Source: DAOUMU01 sp034409055
Lineage (GTDB): Bacteria; Chloroflexota; Anaerolineae; 4572-78; J111
DNA length: 58,508 nt
Direction: 5' to 3'
NCBI GenBank assembly: GCA_034409055.1
Contig: DAOUMU010000163.1
Coordinates: 1-58,508, forward strand
Under the pieces are notes generated by a model. The model had not been told where the DNA came from. It searched no databases and saw only the letters and a list, made by a program, of their open reading frames with translations. How positions within the stretch are numbered: position 1 is the first letter of the stretch; every line of letters begins with the position of its first letter. Both the position numbers and the translations under genes were made by a program. Of the stretch, positions 26,268 to 33,584 are shown in pieces.

Positions 26268-27029
26268 ATGGATGTAAGAGTGGAGTTTGGCAGGTTGAAA
26301 GACGAGTTAGCTACAACCAATACGCAATACGCAATACGCAACACGCCACACGTCACACACCACGCAGAACAAAGCCATCAGGATAGCCATAACGATGTTA
26401 AATCAAATATCCTCCTCGACCTCATCAAAAGCCGCCGCTCCATCCGGCGTTATAGGCCTGAACCCATCCCCAGGGAAACGATTTGGCGCTTACTGGAGGC
26501 GGCCAGTTGGGCTCCCTCTGCCCACAACCGGCAGCCCTGGCGCTTTGCCGTACTGACCGATATGGCCGACAAAGATCAACTGGCCCGGGCGATGGGCGCT
26601 CGGCTGCGGACGGATCGAACTGCCGATGGGGATGACCCGGCTGACATCGAGCGGGACGTGGCCCGGAGTTACGCCCGGCTAACCGGCGCGCCTGTCTTAA
26701 TTATCGTTTACCTGAGTATGGTCGATATGGACACCTACCCCGATGCCCGACGGGCCCGCAACGAGTGGGTTATGGCTGTGCAGAGTACGGCTATGGCCGC
26801 CCAAAACCTGCTGCTACTGGCTCACGCCGAAGGATTGGCAGCATGTTGGCTCTGTGCGCCGCTGTTTGTGCCGGAGTTGGTCCAGGATAGGCTAGGATTA
26901 CCGAAGGATTGGCAGCCCCAGGGATTAATTACCCTGGGCTGGCCAGCCGAGGAACGTGTAAAGACGCGGAACCCGCTTGAAGGAAAGGTAAGATTCTTGG
27001 CTACAACCGAAATGAAACGCACGCTTTGA
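26268..27029 (+). CDS. FbiB C-terminal-like nitroreductase (putative dehydro-F420 reductase)
   Basis: A 253-residue FMN-dependent nitroreductase-fold protein. SRRSIRRYRPEPIPRETI, SWAPSAHNRQPWRFAVL, LARAMGARLRTDR, YPDARRARNEWVMAVQS and LPKDWQPQGLITLGWP match the C-terminal domain of FbiB, which reduces dehydro-F420-0. Directly following cofE, it completes the two FbiB activities as separate genes. Residues about 15-33 (TNTQYAIRNTPHVTHH) are read from a CAATACGCAATACGCAACACG repeat that also encodes the N-terminus of the lipoprotein at 5986-8013, so the native protein may have started after it; the nearest in-frame starts are ATG 26268 or GTG 26280. An open frame reaches back to 26190 inside cofE. 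Confidence 0.85.
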   Translation: MDVRVEFGRLKDELATTNTQYAIRNTPHVTHHAEQSHQDSHNDVKSNILLDLIKSRRSIRRYRPEPIPRETIWRLLEAASWAPSAHNRQPWRFAVLTDMADKDQLARAMGARLRTDRTADGDDPADIERDVARSYARLTGAPVLIIVYLSMVDMDTYPDARRARNEWVMAVQSTAMAAQNLLLLAHAEGLAACWLCAPLFVPELVQDRLGLPKDWQPQGLITLGWPAEERVKTRNPLEGKVRFLATTEMKRTL

Positions 27030-27032
27030 GTA

Positions 27033-29387
27033 TTAGGGTGCAAACGGCCATAAAACAGGCACAGTTACCACAGTCACAAGCAATAGCACGAACGCCAGAG
27101 GTAAGCCAACCTTTATGTAATCCGCGAAACGATACCCACCGGGACTCATCACCAACACATTCGCCGGATGGCCCACCGGACTGAGAAAGCTGGAGGAGGC
27201 GGCAAAAGCGGTGCCCATCATAAAGGTGTAAGGAGAAACGCCTAAATCACTGGCCGTGCTCAGGGCAATGGGAGCCATCAGTACAGCCACGACCGGGTTG
27301 GGCATAAATTGAGTGGCCAGGGTGGTCAGGACGAACATGCCGGCCAGTACGGCGACCGGTCCCAGCCCCCCGATGGCAGTCACCATACCGTTAGCCAGAA
27401 AACGAGCCGCTCCCGTCTCCTGCATGGCAATGCCCAGGGGCAGCATCCCGGCGATGAGGAAAACCGCCTTCCATTCGATGTAACGGTAGGCTTCATCCAT
27501 TTCCAGGCAGCCGGTAATAATCATGAACGTGGCCCCAATAATGGCCGCAATCGAAATCGGCAGCCAGCCGACCAAGACGGTCAATATCACCCCGGCCATA
27601 AGTAGCCCGGCCAGGGGGGCCTTATGGAGACGCGGTTCCTCCTGGGCACCTTCTTGCAGCACCAGGAAATCAGATTCCTGACCCAAAAGTTTTATTTTCT
27701 GGCGGGGGCCATACAAGAGCAGGCCGTCACCAAAGCGCAAGGCCATATCGTTTAAGTTGGAGCGGTAGGTGCGGCCACTGCGCCAGATGGCCAGGACACT
27801 CAGGCCGTATTTCTCACGGAAGTTGAGCTCCCGCAGAGTCTTGTTGACCAGGGTCGTGTAAGGGGAAAGCACTGCTTCCACCAGCCCGATCGTCTCTGAT
27901 TCCAACTCTGACAGCTCAATGTCGAGATCCCGTTCGATGATCAATTCCTGCAAGCCCCGCACGGTGATCAAATCTTCGGGATGGCCTTCGACAATCAACA
28001 GGTCACCGGCCATCAACTTGAAGTCCGGGGCAGGTATCAATTTGGTTTGGCCAGCCCGGATAATGCCCAGGGCAATCAGGCCAAAGGCTTGGCCCAGGCG
28101 GCTTTCGACCAGCGATTTGCCGTCCAGAGAAGAATTTTCGGGGATGCGGACGACCAGTAACCGTTCCTGCAAATCGTAGGCGGCGACCGCTGCCTCGTCT
28201 GATGCATAAGCATCAGGGCTGTTGTAGAGAGCTTCCAGGCTGGCCCGTGGCCCCTGGATGAGCAACCTGTCTCCCACTTCCAGGGGGATATTTTGCAGAT
28301 TGGTCCGGCGTGGCTGTCCATTGCGCCTGATGGCCAATACGTTCAAACCGAATTGGCGACGTACGTCGATTTGGGCCAGTGTTTGCCCCACGAAAGAGGA
28401 GTTGGCCTCAATCTTCAACTCGGCCATCCCAATATCGCTGGATAGGAGTTGCTCAACGGCCACCCTGTCCTCTTCTACAATGAGTGAAGGCCGCTGGCTC
28501 AGTTCATCCAGCCGATCCAACCGTCCCGACACTAACAAGTGATCACCCCCTTGGAGGATGGTTTCGGGCTTTGGGGCCATGTGCTTGCGGCCATGTCGTT
28601 TCAAGCCCAGGATGTTCAAACCGAGGACCAAGCCAATACGGCTACCGGCCAGTGTTTTGCCGGCTAACTGGCTGGTGGCTGGTAAGGCCACACCGGCCAG
28701 TCGCTCTTCTAACTTGTACAATTCCTTATCATTTGTTTCCCTATTGGCTTTGCCGGATAGAGCTTTAGTTGGGGTCTGGGTTGGCAACAGATGGCGGCCC
28801 ACCAGCACCATAAACCCAGTCCCGGCCAGCAGGATGATCAGGCCAGCCGGGGTGTAATCAAACAGGCCGAAAGAACGCAGACCGGCGTCACGTAGGGCAT
28901 CGCTGATCAGGATGTTGGCCGGGGTACTGATGAGGGTGGCCATACCGCCAAGTAACGTGCTAAACACGAGAGGCAGCAGGAATTTAGAGGGCGACCGCTT
29001 AGTCTGCCGCGAAATGCCCAAAATCACCGGTAAAAACATAGCCGCTACACCAATGTTATTCATAAAGGCCGACATGACCCCTGAGGTCAGCATAATGACC
29101 ACCAGCAGCCGGGCTTCGCCATCACCGGCCAGGCGCAACACCTGTTGCCCAATTCGATTGGCAATTCCCGTCCGCGACAGAGCTCCGCTCAAGATGAAAA
29201 CAGCCCAGACGGTGACCACCGCCGGATTACTAAAGCCAGACACGGCCTGGGCTGGCGTGACCAGGCCGGTGACGACCAAACTAGCCAGTACCAGCAGGGC
29301 CACCACATCAACACGCAATTTTTCGGTAACGAAAAAGATGATGGCCACGATCAGGATGGCCAGGACCGTGGCAATTTCAGGAGTCAC
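27033..29387 (-). CDS. SLC13-family permease with four TrkA-C domains
   Basis: A 784-residue membrane transporter of the divalent anion:Na+ symporter (SLC13/ArsB-like) superfamily. The N-terminal half (about 1-210) and C-terminal part (about 590-784) are membrane-embedded, with TSGVMSAFMNNIGVAAMFLP and STPANIL near the first core motif and ATQFMPNPVVAVLMAPIALS and SPVGHPANVLVM near the second. Between them sit four TrkA-C (RCK_C) domains (about 222-295, 315-395, 405-480, 495-575), each with a G-x-LN/xxL.R.G pattern such as FGLNVLAIRRNGQ. Two are usual in bacterial relatives. These domains bind nucleotide or anion and gate the channel. Start is GTG at 29387 behind GGAGG. Substrate unknown: sulfate, dicarboxylate or similar. 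Confidence 0.88.
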   Translation of the reverse strand: MTPEIATVLAILIVAIIFFVTEKLRVDVVALLVLASLVVTGLVTPAQAVSGFSNPAVVTVWAVFILSGALSRTGIANRIGQQVLRLAGDGEARLLVVIMLTSGVMSAFMNNIGVAAMFLPVILGISRQTKRSPSKFLLPLVFSTLLGGMATLISTPANILISDALRDAGLRSFGLFDYTPAGLIILLAGTGFMVLVGRHLLPTQTPTKALSGKANRETNDKELYKLEERLAGVALPATSQLAGKTLAGSRIGLVLGLNILGLKRHGRKHMAPKPETILQGGDHLLVSGRLDRLDELSQRPSLIVEEDRVAVEQLLSSDIGMAELKIEANSSFVGQTLAQIDVRRQFGLNVLAIRRNGQPRRTNLQNIPLEVGDRLLIQGPRASLEALYNSPDAYASDEAAVAAYDLQERLLVVRIPENSSLDGKSLVESRLGQAFGLIALGIIRAGQTKLIPAPDFKLMAGDLLIVEGHPEDLITVRGLQELIIERDLDIELSELESETIGLVEAVLSPYTTLVNKTLRELNFREKYGLSVLAIWRSGRTYRSNLNDMALRFGDGLLLYGPRQKIKLLGQESDFLVLQEGAQEEPRLHKAPLAGLLMAGVILTVLVGWLPISIAAIIGATFMIITGCLEMDEAYRYIEWKAVFLIAGMLPLGIAMQETGAARFLANGMVTAIGGLGPVAVLAGMFVLTTLATQFMPNPVVAVLMAPIALSTASDLGVSPYTFMMGTAFAASSSFLSPVGHPANVLVMSPGGYRFADYIKVGLPLAFVLLLVTVVTVPVLWPFAP

Positions 29388-29785
29388 GATACGATTTACC
29401 TCCGCAGTTTTATTTCAAGACTGAATTTAGCGAACGCGAGTGATTCGGGTTACCTGATAAGAGGAAGTGAGAAATGTATAGAAAGATTTTTCCAATGATA
29501 ATTGAATCGTGGCAGAACGACAAAAATTTGTGCTATGGGACGGTTCTATGTAAAATGCAGTCCGTCCTCTTTTTTAACTTAATTTAAGCACAATATCTAG
29601 TAGTTTAATGATGTTGGCCGGCCAGATATAGTAGTAGTCATGGAGTTTTTGTCAGATTTAAAGGTTATGCTCTCTTGACATACTTTCATAGTTGTGATAG
29701 TCTTGATAAGGTTGTAATATTTTCTTCTTTGTAAATAACCTGTATAATTATAATATTAGAAAATTCATTTAACGGGAGCAATTGC
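29388..29785. promoter_or_regulatory. Divergent gap with a lone terminator-like hairpin
   Basis: No gene seen between the transporter (-) and the CheY-like gene (+). A plus-strand hairpin GGACGG (29538-29543)/CCGTCC (29562-29567) is followed by TCTTTTTT. Possible promoter for the regulator: TTGACA at 29675-29680 with a poor -10 (TAGTCT) at 29698, or the strong TATAAT at 29743-29748 without a good -35. Confidence 0.45.
29537..29577 (+). terminator. Orphan rho-independent terminator-like hairpin
   Basis: Six G-C-rich pairs GGACGG/CCGTCC with an 18-base loop followed by TCTTTTTT. No plus-strand gene lies upstream since the preceding gene is on the minus strand, so it could end a small RNA or protect against read-through. 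Confidence 0.4.
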
Positions 29786-30151
29786 GTGTCAAAGGTACTA
29801 TATATCGAGGATCATCCCGCTCAAAGAGATATTCTCGCTCAAATGCTAGAGCTGAATGGTTTTCAAGTGGCTGTAGCCGGCGATGGCTTAGAGGGTGTAG
29901 AAAAGGCGCGGTCCTGGCTCCCTGATTTAATCTTGATGGACTTACGCATGCCACGTATGGATGGCTTTGAGGCGATTAAAGTTATCCGTTCGGAAGAGAA
30001 AACGGCTGATATTCCAATCATTGCTATCTCGGCTTGGGCCAGCGCCAAACATAAAGAGCGAGCTTTAGCTGCTGGCGCCAATGAACATTTCACCAAGCCG
30101 GTAGATTTGAATCGGTTACTGACAACCATCAATCGCTATTTAAAAGATTAG
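29786..30151 (+). CDS. Stand-alone CheY-like response regulator
   Basis: A 121-residue receiver domain only. Glu8 and Asp9 form the acidic pocket, Asp52 in LILMDLRMP is the phospho-acceptor, Ser in IIAISAWAS and Lys in HFTKPVDL complete the site. Such single-domain regulators work through protein-protein contact, often downstream of hybrid kinases. GTG start behind GGGAGC. The gene ends 64 bases before a strong bidirectional terminator hairpin. No kinase is close by. Confidence 0.93.
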   Translation: MSKVLYIEDHPAQRDILAQMLELNGFQVAVAGDGLEGVEKARSWLPDLILMDLRMPRMDGFEAIKVIRSEEKTADIPIIAISAWASAKHKERALAAGANEHFTKPVDLNRLLTTINRYLKD

Positions 30152-30214
30152 TTTGTACTTTACAGGCCTTAGATCTTTTAGCCACATAGGTGTTATGGTC
30201 TGCAATGGCAAACG

Positions 30215-30248
30215 AAAAGCGACAACTCGGTGGAGTTGCCGCTTTTTC
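30215..30248. terminator. Bidirectional rho-independent terminator
   Basis: AAAAGCGACAACTC-GGTG-GAGTTGCCGCTTTTT: a ten-pair stem (one mismatch) with an A run on the left and a T run on the right, so it can serve the CheY-like gene on the plus strand and the Thr/Pro-rich gene ending at 30279 on the minus strand. Confidence 0.85.
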
Positions 30249-30278
30249 TTATCTTATTTGAATTTGGTGATTTTCAGT

Positions 30279-30812
30279 TCAGTCACCCGGTGCAGATGGT
30301 CTGAGGTGATTAGCAACCCCCACGGTGAGCAGTACCAATAAAACTACCCCCGCCCAGATTAGAAAACCGTTGCCACTTGCCGGGAGTACGCCCCCCCCTT
30401 CAGGCATCTCCGCAGCCGGCGAGGAAGTGGGGGTGGGCGTGGTCGTCTCGGTCGGAGTTTGCAAGACCCGGGTATTGGTGGGCGTTGATTCGAGGTCCGG
30501 TGTTGGGGTGTCGGTTGGTGCTTCAGCTTCGCCAGGCGTAGCGGTTGCCTCTTCACCACCATTGTTATTGATGACGGGGGTACCGGTTGGGGTTGGTAAA
30601 GGCGTGTCCGTGGGTGTGGCCGTGAAAGTCGAAGTGGGCGTAAACGTGGGCGGGATGGGCGTGGCCGTGGGAATAACAGCCGCAGACTCCTGCGCCCGGC
30701 TACTCCGTGTCCAATAGATAACACCACCCAATCCCATCAGCCCAATACAGATCAGGCCAATCATCGCTACCGCCAACATAATAAATAATCTATTCGATTG
30801 CCCACTATCCAT
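30279..30812 (-). CDS. Thr/Pro-rich surface protein with LPASG-type C-terminal anchor
   Basis: A 177-residue protein: short N-terminal cytoplasmic part, membrane or signal segment at about 10-32 (IMLAVAMIGLICIGLMGL), then a long low-complexity Thr/Pro/Glu region (TPTSTFTATPTDTPLPTPTG), and a C-terminal LPASG (143-147) followed by a hydrophobic helix and a basic-containing tail. The layout resembles sortase-sorted wall proteins, with LPASG instead of LPxTG, but a real sortase substrate would need a cleavable signal and a sortase, neither shown here. The Thr-rich stretch is probably O-glycosylated or a spacer. Function unknown. Confidence 0.7.
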   Translation of the reverse strand: MDSGQSNRLFIMLAVAMIGLICIGLMGLGGVIYWTRSSRAQESAAVIPTATPIPPTFTPTSTFTATPTDTPLPTPTGTPVINNNGGEEATATPGEAEAPTDTPTPDLESTPTNTRVLQTPTETTTPTPTSSPAAEMPEGGGVLPASGNGFLIWAGVVLLVLLTVGVANHLRPSAPGD

Positions 30813-30963
30813 ATCGACGCTAATGACTCTACCCCCGTCAATGGATTAACAAACTATATGTATATAATAACCGTATTTTCCATTATGGTCAAGTACACAT
30901 AACATAATCTATCAAAATAATGATTAGCAGAACCTAACAAGAATAGATTTCAAACGCCAACTG

Positions 30964-30972
30964 TGCTATAAT
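30964..30972 (+). promoter_or_regulatory. Extended -10 promoter before the FHA gene
   Basis: TGCTATAAT gives an extended -10 element (TGnTATAAT), which can act without a good -35 box. The predicted start codon (TTG at 30998) is about 25 bases downstream. Confidence 0.5.
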
Positions 30973-30997
30973 TAAATCCAGGCTGGGGTCGTCAAAA

Positions 30998-31591
30998 TTG
31001 GTACGCTATATTACCGAAGACGAAGAAGAATTTTTAACCTTACAGGAGCCATCGCCCAAGGCTTATCTGTCGTTGCTGGTTGGGGGACACATTAGCCAGA
31101 CCTTTCCCCTGCGGGGTGAGGTGCAACTGGGACGGGAGAAGGGCAATGCCATTGTGGTGGCCGACCAGAAAGTGTCGCGCCACCATGCTGTCCTGACGCC
31201 CATTGATAATACATTTATTATTCACGATCAGGGGAGTGCCAACGGTACTTACGTCAATGGGGTGCAGATTGCCCAGCCGACCCGCCTGCAAGATAACGAT
31301 AGAATTGGCATCGGCGATGCTACCTTCCTGTTTACCCTCAGTCAGCCCGATCCTAATGCAATCGACCGACCGCCAGCTCCTTCCCCGGTAGTTTCTATCC
31401 CTCCCCAGCCCGTCGCTCACAGTCCGATGCCGATGACGGCCGATAGCAACACACCGATCTGGCTGCTCATCGGTTGCATGGCCCTGGCTATCGTCGTCTT
31501 GCTGGTGGTCCTGGCTCTGATGTTGGGCTTATTTGTAGGCCGCAGCCAGCAGGTTGGGCTGGCGCTATTGTGGTTAGCCAGCATCGCTTGA
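30998..31591 (+). CDS. FHA-domain protein with C-terminal membrane anchor
   Basis: A 197-residue protein. A forkhead-associated domain fills about 25-115: VQLGREKGNAIVV, KVSRHHAVL and DQGSANGTYVNGVQI contain the Gly-Arg, Ser-Arg-His-His and Asn-Gly residues that bind phosphothreonine. A Pro-rich linker leads to a membrane helix at about 148-175 (LIGCMALAIVVLLVVLALML). It likely docks a phosphorylated partner at the inner membrane, linking to the Ser/Thr phosphatase at 18482. TTG start. The HAD gene begins 29 bases later. Confidence 0.88.
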   Translation: MVRYITEDEEEFLTLQEPSPKAYLSLLVGGHISQTFPLRGEVQLGREKGNAIVVADQKVSRHHAVLTPIDNTFIIHDQGSANGTYVNGVQIAQPTRLQDNDRIGIGDATFLFTLSQPDPNAIDRPPAPSPVVSIPPQPVAHSPMPMTADSNTPIWLLIGCMALAIVVLLVVLALMLGLFVGRSQQVGLALLWLASIA

Positions 31592-31619
31592 GAACAACTT
31601 GTTGTTCATTGAGGTCAAG

Positions 31620-32090
31620 ATGATCGAAATCGCTATTCCCGGTTACAAGAAATTACAACTGAATCACCTTGTTTTGGATTATAACGGTACTCTGGCCTGT
31701 GATGGAGAACCGCTTGACGGGGTTGAACAACGCTTAAAGAGGCTGTCGGAACAAATTCAAATCCACGTGCTGACGGCGGATACCTTTGGTCAGGTCAGGT
31801 CAAAGCTGACCGGCCTGCCCTGCCAACTGTCCATTCTGCCAACCAAGGCCCAGGATGTGGGTAAACTCAAATATGTTGAACAACTGGATCCTGAGACAAC
31901 GGTCTGTATTGGCAATGGCCGCAATGATCGGTTGATGCTCAAAGAGGCCGTCCTGGGCATCGCCGTGCTGCAGGCAGAAGGAGCGGCGATGGAAACGCTC
32001 ATGGCTGCGGATGTCGTCGCGCCCAACATTGTGGCCGCGCTCGATTTGCTCGGCCAGCCACTGCGCCTGGTGGCTACCCTGCGTTCTTAG
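31620..32090 (+). CDS. HAD-superfamily soluble P-type-ATPase-like protein
   Basis: A 156-residue HAD-fold protein like the group annotated as soluble P-type ATPase/phosphatase. Motif I is LDYNGTLA, so the nucleophile Asp is kept but the +2 acid/base Asp of ordinary HAD phosphatases is Asn, as in this group. VLTADTFGQ stands for motif II, K in PTKAQDVGKLKYV for motif III and IGNGRNDRLML for motif IV. It may form a phospho-enzyme but hydrolyse it slowly, or bind metal only. The ATG at 31620 has GAGG with five bases between; the frame opens at 31599. Probably in one transcript with the FHA gene. Confidence 0.82.
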   Translation: MIEIAIPGYKKLQLNHLVLDYNGTLACDGEPLDGVEQRLKRLSEQIQIHVLTADTFGQVRSKLTGLPCQLSILPTKAQDVGKLKYVEQLDPETTVCIGNGRNDRLMLKEAVLGIAVLQAEGAAMETLMAADVVAPNIVAALDLLGQPLRLVATLRS

Positions 32091-32167
32091 AGGGTGTCTG
32101 AAAACTAAAGTTTAGCGTTGGTAGTAACGACTTGAGTCGTTTTTTATCCCAATAATACACACAAACG

Positions 32168-32334
32168 ACTAATGAACTTTAAGAAAAATAATTCGGTAAT
32201 AGGCTTTCTTACAGTTATGTCAATATATTGCTCCAAGCGGACCACAGTCCGCGACTCGGGCGGCTGGACTGTGGTCCAGCCGGAGCCCAACAAAGCACCC
32301 TATTTACCGAATTAAATTTTTAACCTTCATTAGA
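32168..32334. repeat. MITE-like element with nested palindrome
   Basis: About 36-base imperfect terminal inverted repeats (32168-32203 and 32299-32334, from ACTAATGAA to TTCATTAG) surround a second palindrome GCGGACCACAGTCC (32237-32250) / GGACTGTGGTCC (32266-32277). This core recurs inside element A copy 3 at 36860-36899. Just upstream at 32120-32143 is GTAGTAACGACTTGAGTCGTT, the palindrome found twice in the gltB-type gene at 48154 and 48226. Confidence 0.75.
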
Positions 32335-32341
32335 CATGCTC

Positions 32342-33232
32342 TTAAGCCTCCACCGCCAGGCGATAGTAATCATAAGCCGTGGTGACCTGGAACCCACACT
32401 GTTGATATAACAACAGGGCATGCTCGTTGTTGGTGGCCACTTCGAGAGAGATATTTTGATGATCCTCATCGACTAATTGCTCTACGGTGCGGCTCAAGAT
32501 CGTTGTACCATAGCCCTTTTTTTGGTGGGCCGGTAAGACACAGAAAGCTGAAATGTAAGTTTCTGTTTCAGCTTGCAATATATGAATTTTACCGATCCTT
32601 TCCCCACCAACGATGGCGATCAAAAGCCTGCGGCCAGGATCAGACAGATTACGTTCCAGGCGATGTTTCGTTTCTGCCAGAGGCATCTCAAAACAAATCG
32701 CCTCCATGTGAGCCATGCTGGCTATATCTTCCGGCAAGGCCGGACTTAGCCGCAAGTCGGCCGAGGTGACCGCGGGCCTGATTGCTTCCTTTAAGCTCAT
32801 CTTGTATTCTGAAAATTCATACCTGGCCCCGATGGCCTGCATACACTGCCTGCCCGAGGCTGAAACCCGTTCGCAGATGAAGAGAAATTCAGGGATGGTA
32901 CGTTTTCTCAGTTCTGAGCGGGCGGTTGCCAACAACTGCTTGAAGATACCACGCCGGCGATGATCGGGGTGAGACATAGCGCTGACCTCGGCTTCTTTTT
33001 TGTTGAAGCTATACAGGGCCAGATAGCCCACCAGTTTATCCCCTTCGTAATATAAAAAATCGTTGATTTCATCGGATGGCCGGTGTTGGAGGCTGTTCCA
33101 ATTCAGTTTCATGGTCAGCCCTTCAAATTGGTTACATACTTTCTCCAACTGGCGAATGTGGGCCAACTGGGTGTCGTTCAGGCCGTAACTCTTTTCCAGG
33201 CGTAGCGGCAGAACGTTTTTTGACTGCATCAT
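32342..33232 (-). CDS. Tandem GNAT N-acetyltransferase
   Basis: A 296-residue protein with two GNAT folds. The first has VSAMSHPDHRRRGIFKQLL with the acetyl-CoA-binding Arg/Gly loop; the second has ISAFCVLPAHQKKGYGTTIL and ends LEVATNNEHALLLYQQCGFQ. Only the second keeps a well-formed QxxGxG/A P-loop (QKKGYG), while the first has RRRGIF. Tandem GNAT enzymes such as MshD use one domain for catalysis. Product is likely an N-acetylated small molecule or protein; the substrate is unknown. Upstream of its start lies AT-rich sequence; ATG with weak ribosome site. Confidence 0.85.
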   Translation of the reverse strand: MMQSKNVLPLRLEKSYGLNDTQLAHIRQLEKVCNQFEGLTMKLNWNSLQHRPSDEINDFLYYEGDKLVGYLALYSFNKKEAEVSAMSHPDHRRRGIFKQLLATARSELRKRTIPEFLFICERVSASGRQCMQAIGARYEFSEYKMSLKEAIRPAVTSADLRLSPALPEDIASMAHMEAICFEMPLAETKHRLERNLSDPGRRLLIAIVGGERIGKIHILQAETETYISAFCVLPAHQKKGYGTTILSRTVEQLVDEDHQNISLEVATNNEHALLLYQQCGFQVTTAYDYYRLAVEA

Positions 33233-33378
33233 ATCTCCTCAACCGAGTAGATTCTCGTAATTCGGCATTCTTGGGGTAAGTTTACTCCTATTTTGCACTT
33301 CGCCAATTTTTCACCCCTCTCAAAACGTGTTGCTATTGTATCCTCTTCAAATTTACTCAATTACTCTCTTCACAACCA

Positions 33379-33519
33379 ATGGGGGAAGAGGTTCAGGTGA
33401 CGGATGGTTTGGGGCGCACGCCGGTCTTTCCCGAGCAACCCCAGCGTTTTGTCATTGCCGGACGGGCCACGCCGCTGATTGTCGATGCCTTCTACCTTAA
33501 TATAACTTCCGTCACTTGA
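33379..33519 (+). pseudogene. N-terminal remnant of an ABC-type substrate-binding protein
   Basis: A 46-codon frame opens with EEVQVTDGLGRTPVFPEQPQ then RFVIAGRATPLIVDAFYL. This is the typical beginning of the mature TroA/BtuF-type metal or vitamin binding proteins (VTDxLGR...PQRxV...DAxYL), which run about 300 residues. The frame goes off in NITSVT and stops at 33519, so only the first ~40 residues remain and no signal peptide precedes. The promoter of the aldehyde dehydrogenase overlaps its stop. A second piece of the same family ends the ModA-like protein at 39093. Confidence 0.65.
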
Positions 33520-33544
33520 CAGGTGTATGTTTATCAGGTAAATT
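33516..33544 (+). promoter_or_regulatory. Promoter of the aldehyde dehydrogenase gene
   Basis: TTGACA (33516-33521), 17 bases, TAAATT (33539-33544). The aldehyde dehydrogenase ATG is 41 bases beyond the -10, with AGGAG just before it. Confidence 0.6.
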
Positions 33545-33584
33545 CGTTATGTTGGTTCGTCATAACGCTATTAAGAGGAGAAAA

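Noticed and set aside
30325..30717. Val/Gly-rich 130-codon frame
   Set aside because: It is the antisense reading of the Thr/Pro-rich protein, whose simple codon pattern makes all frames open.
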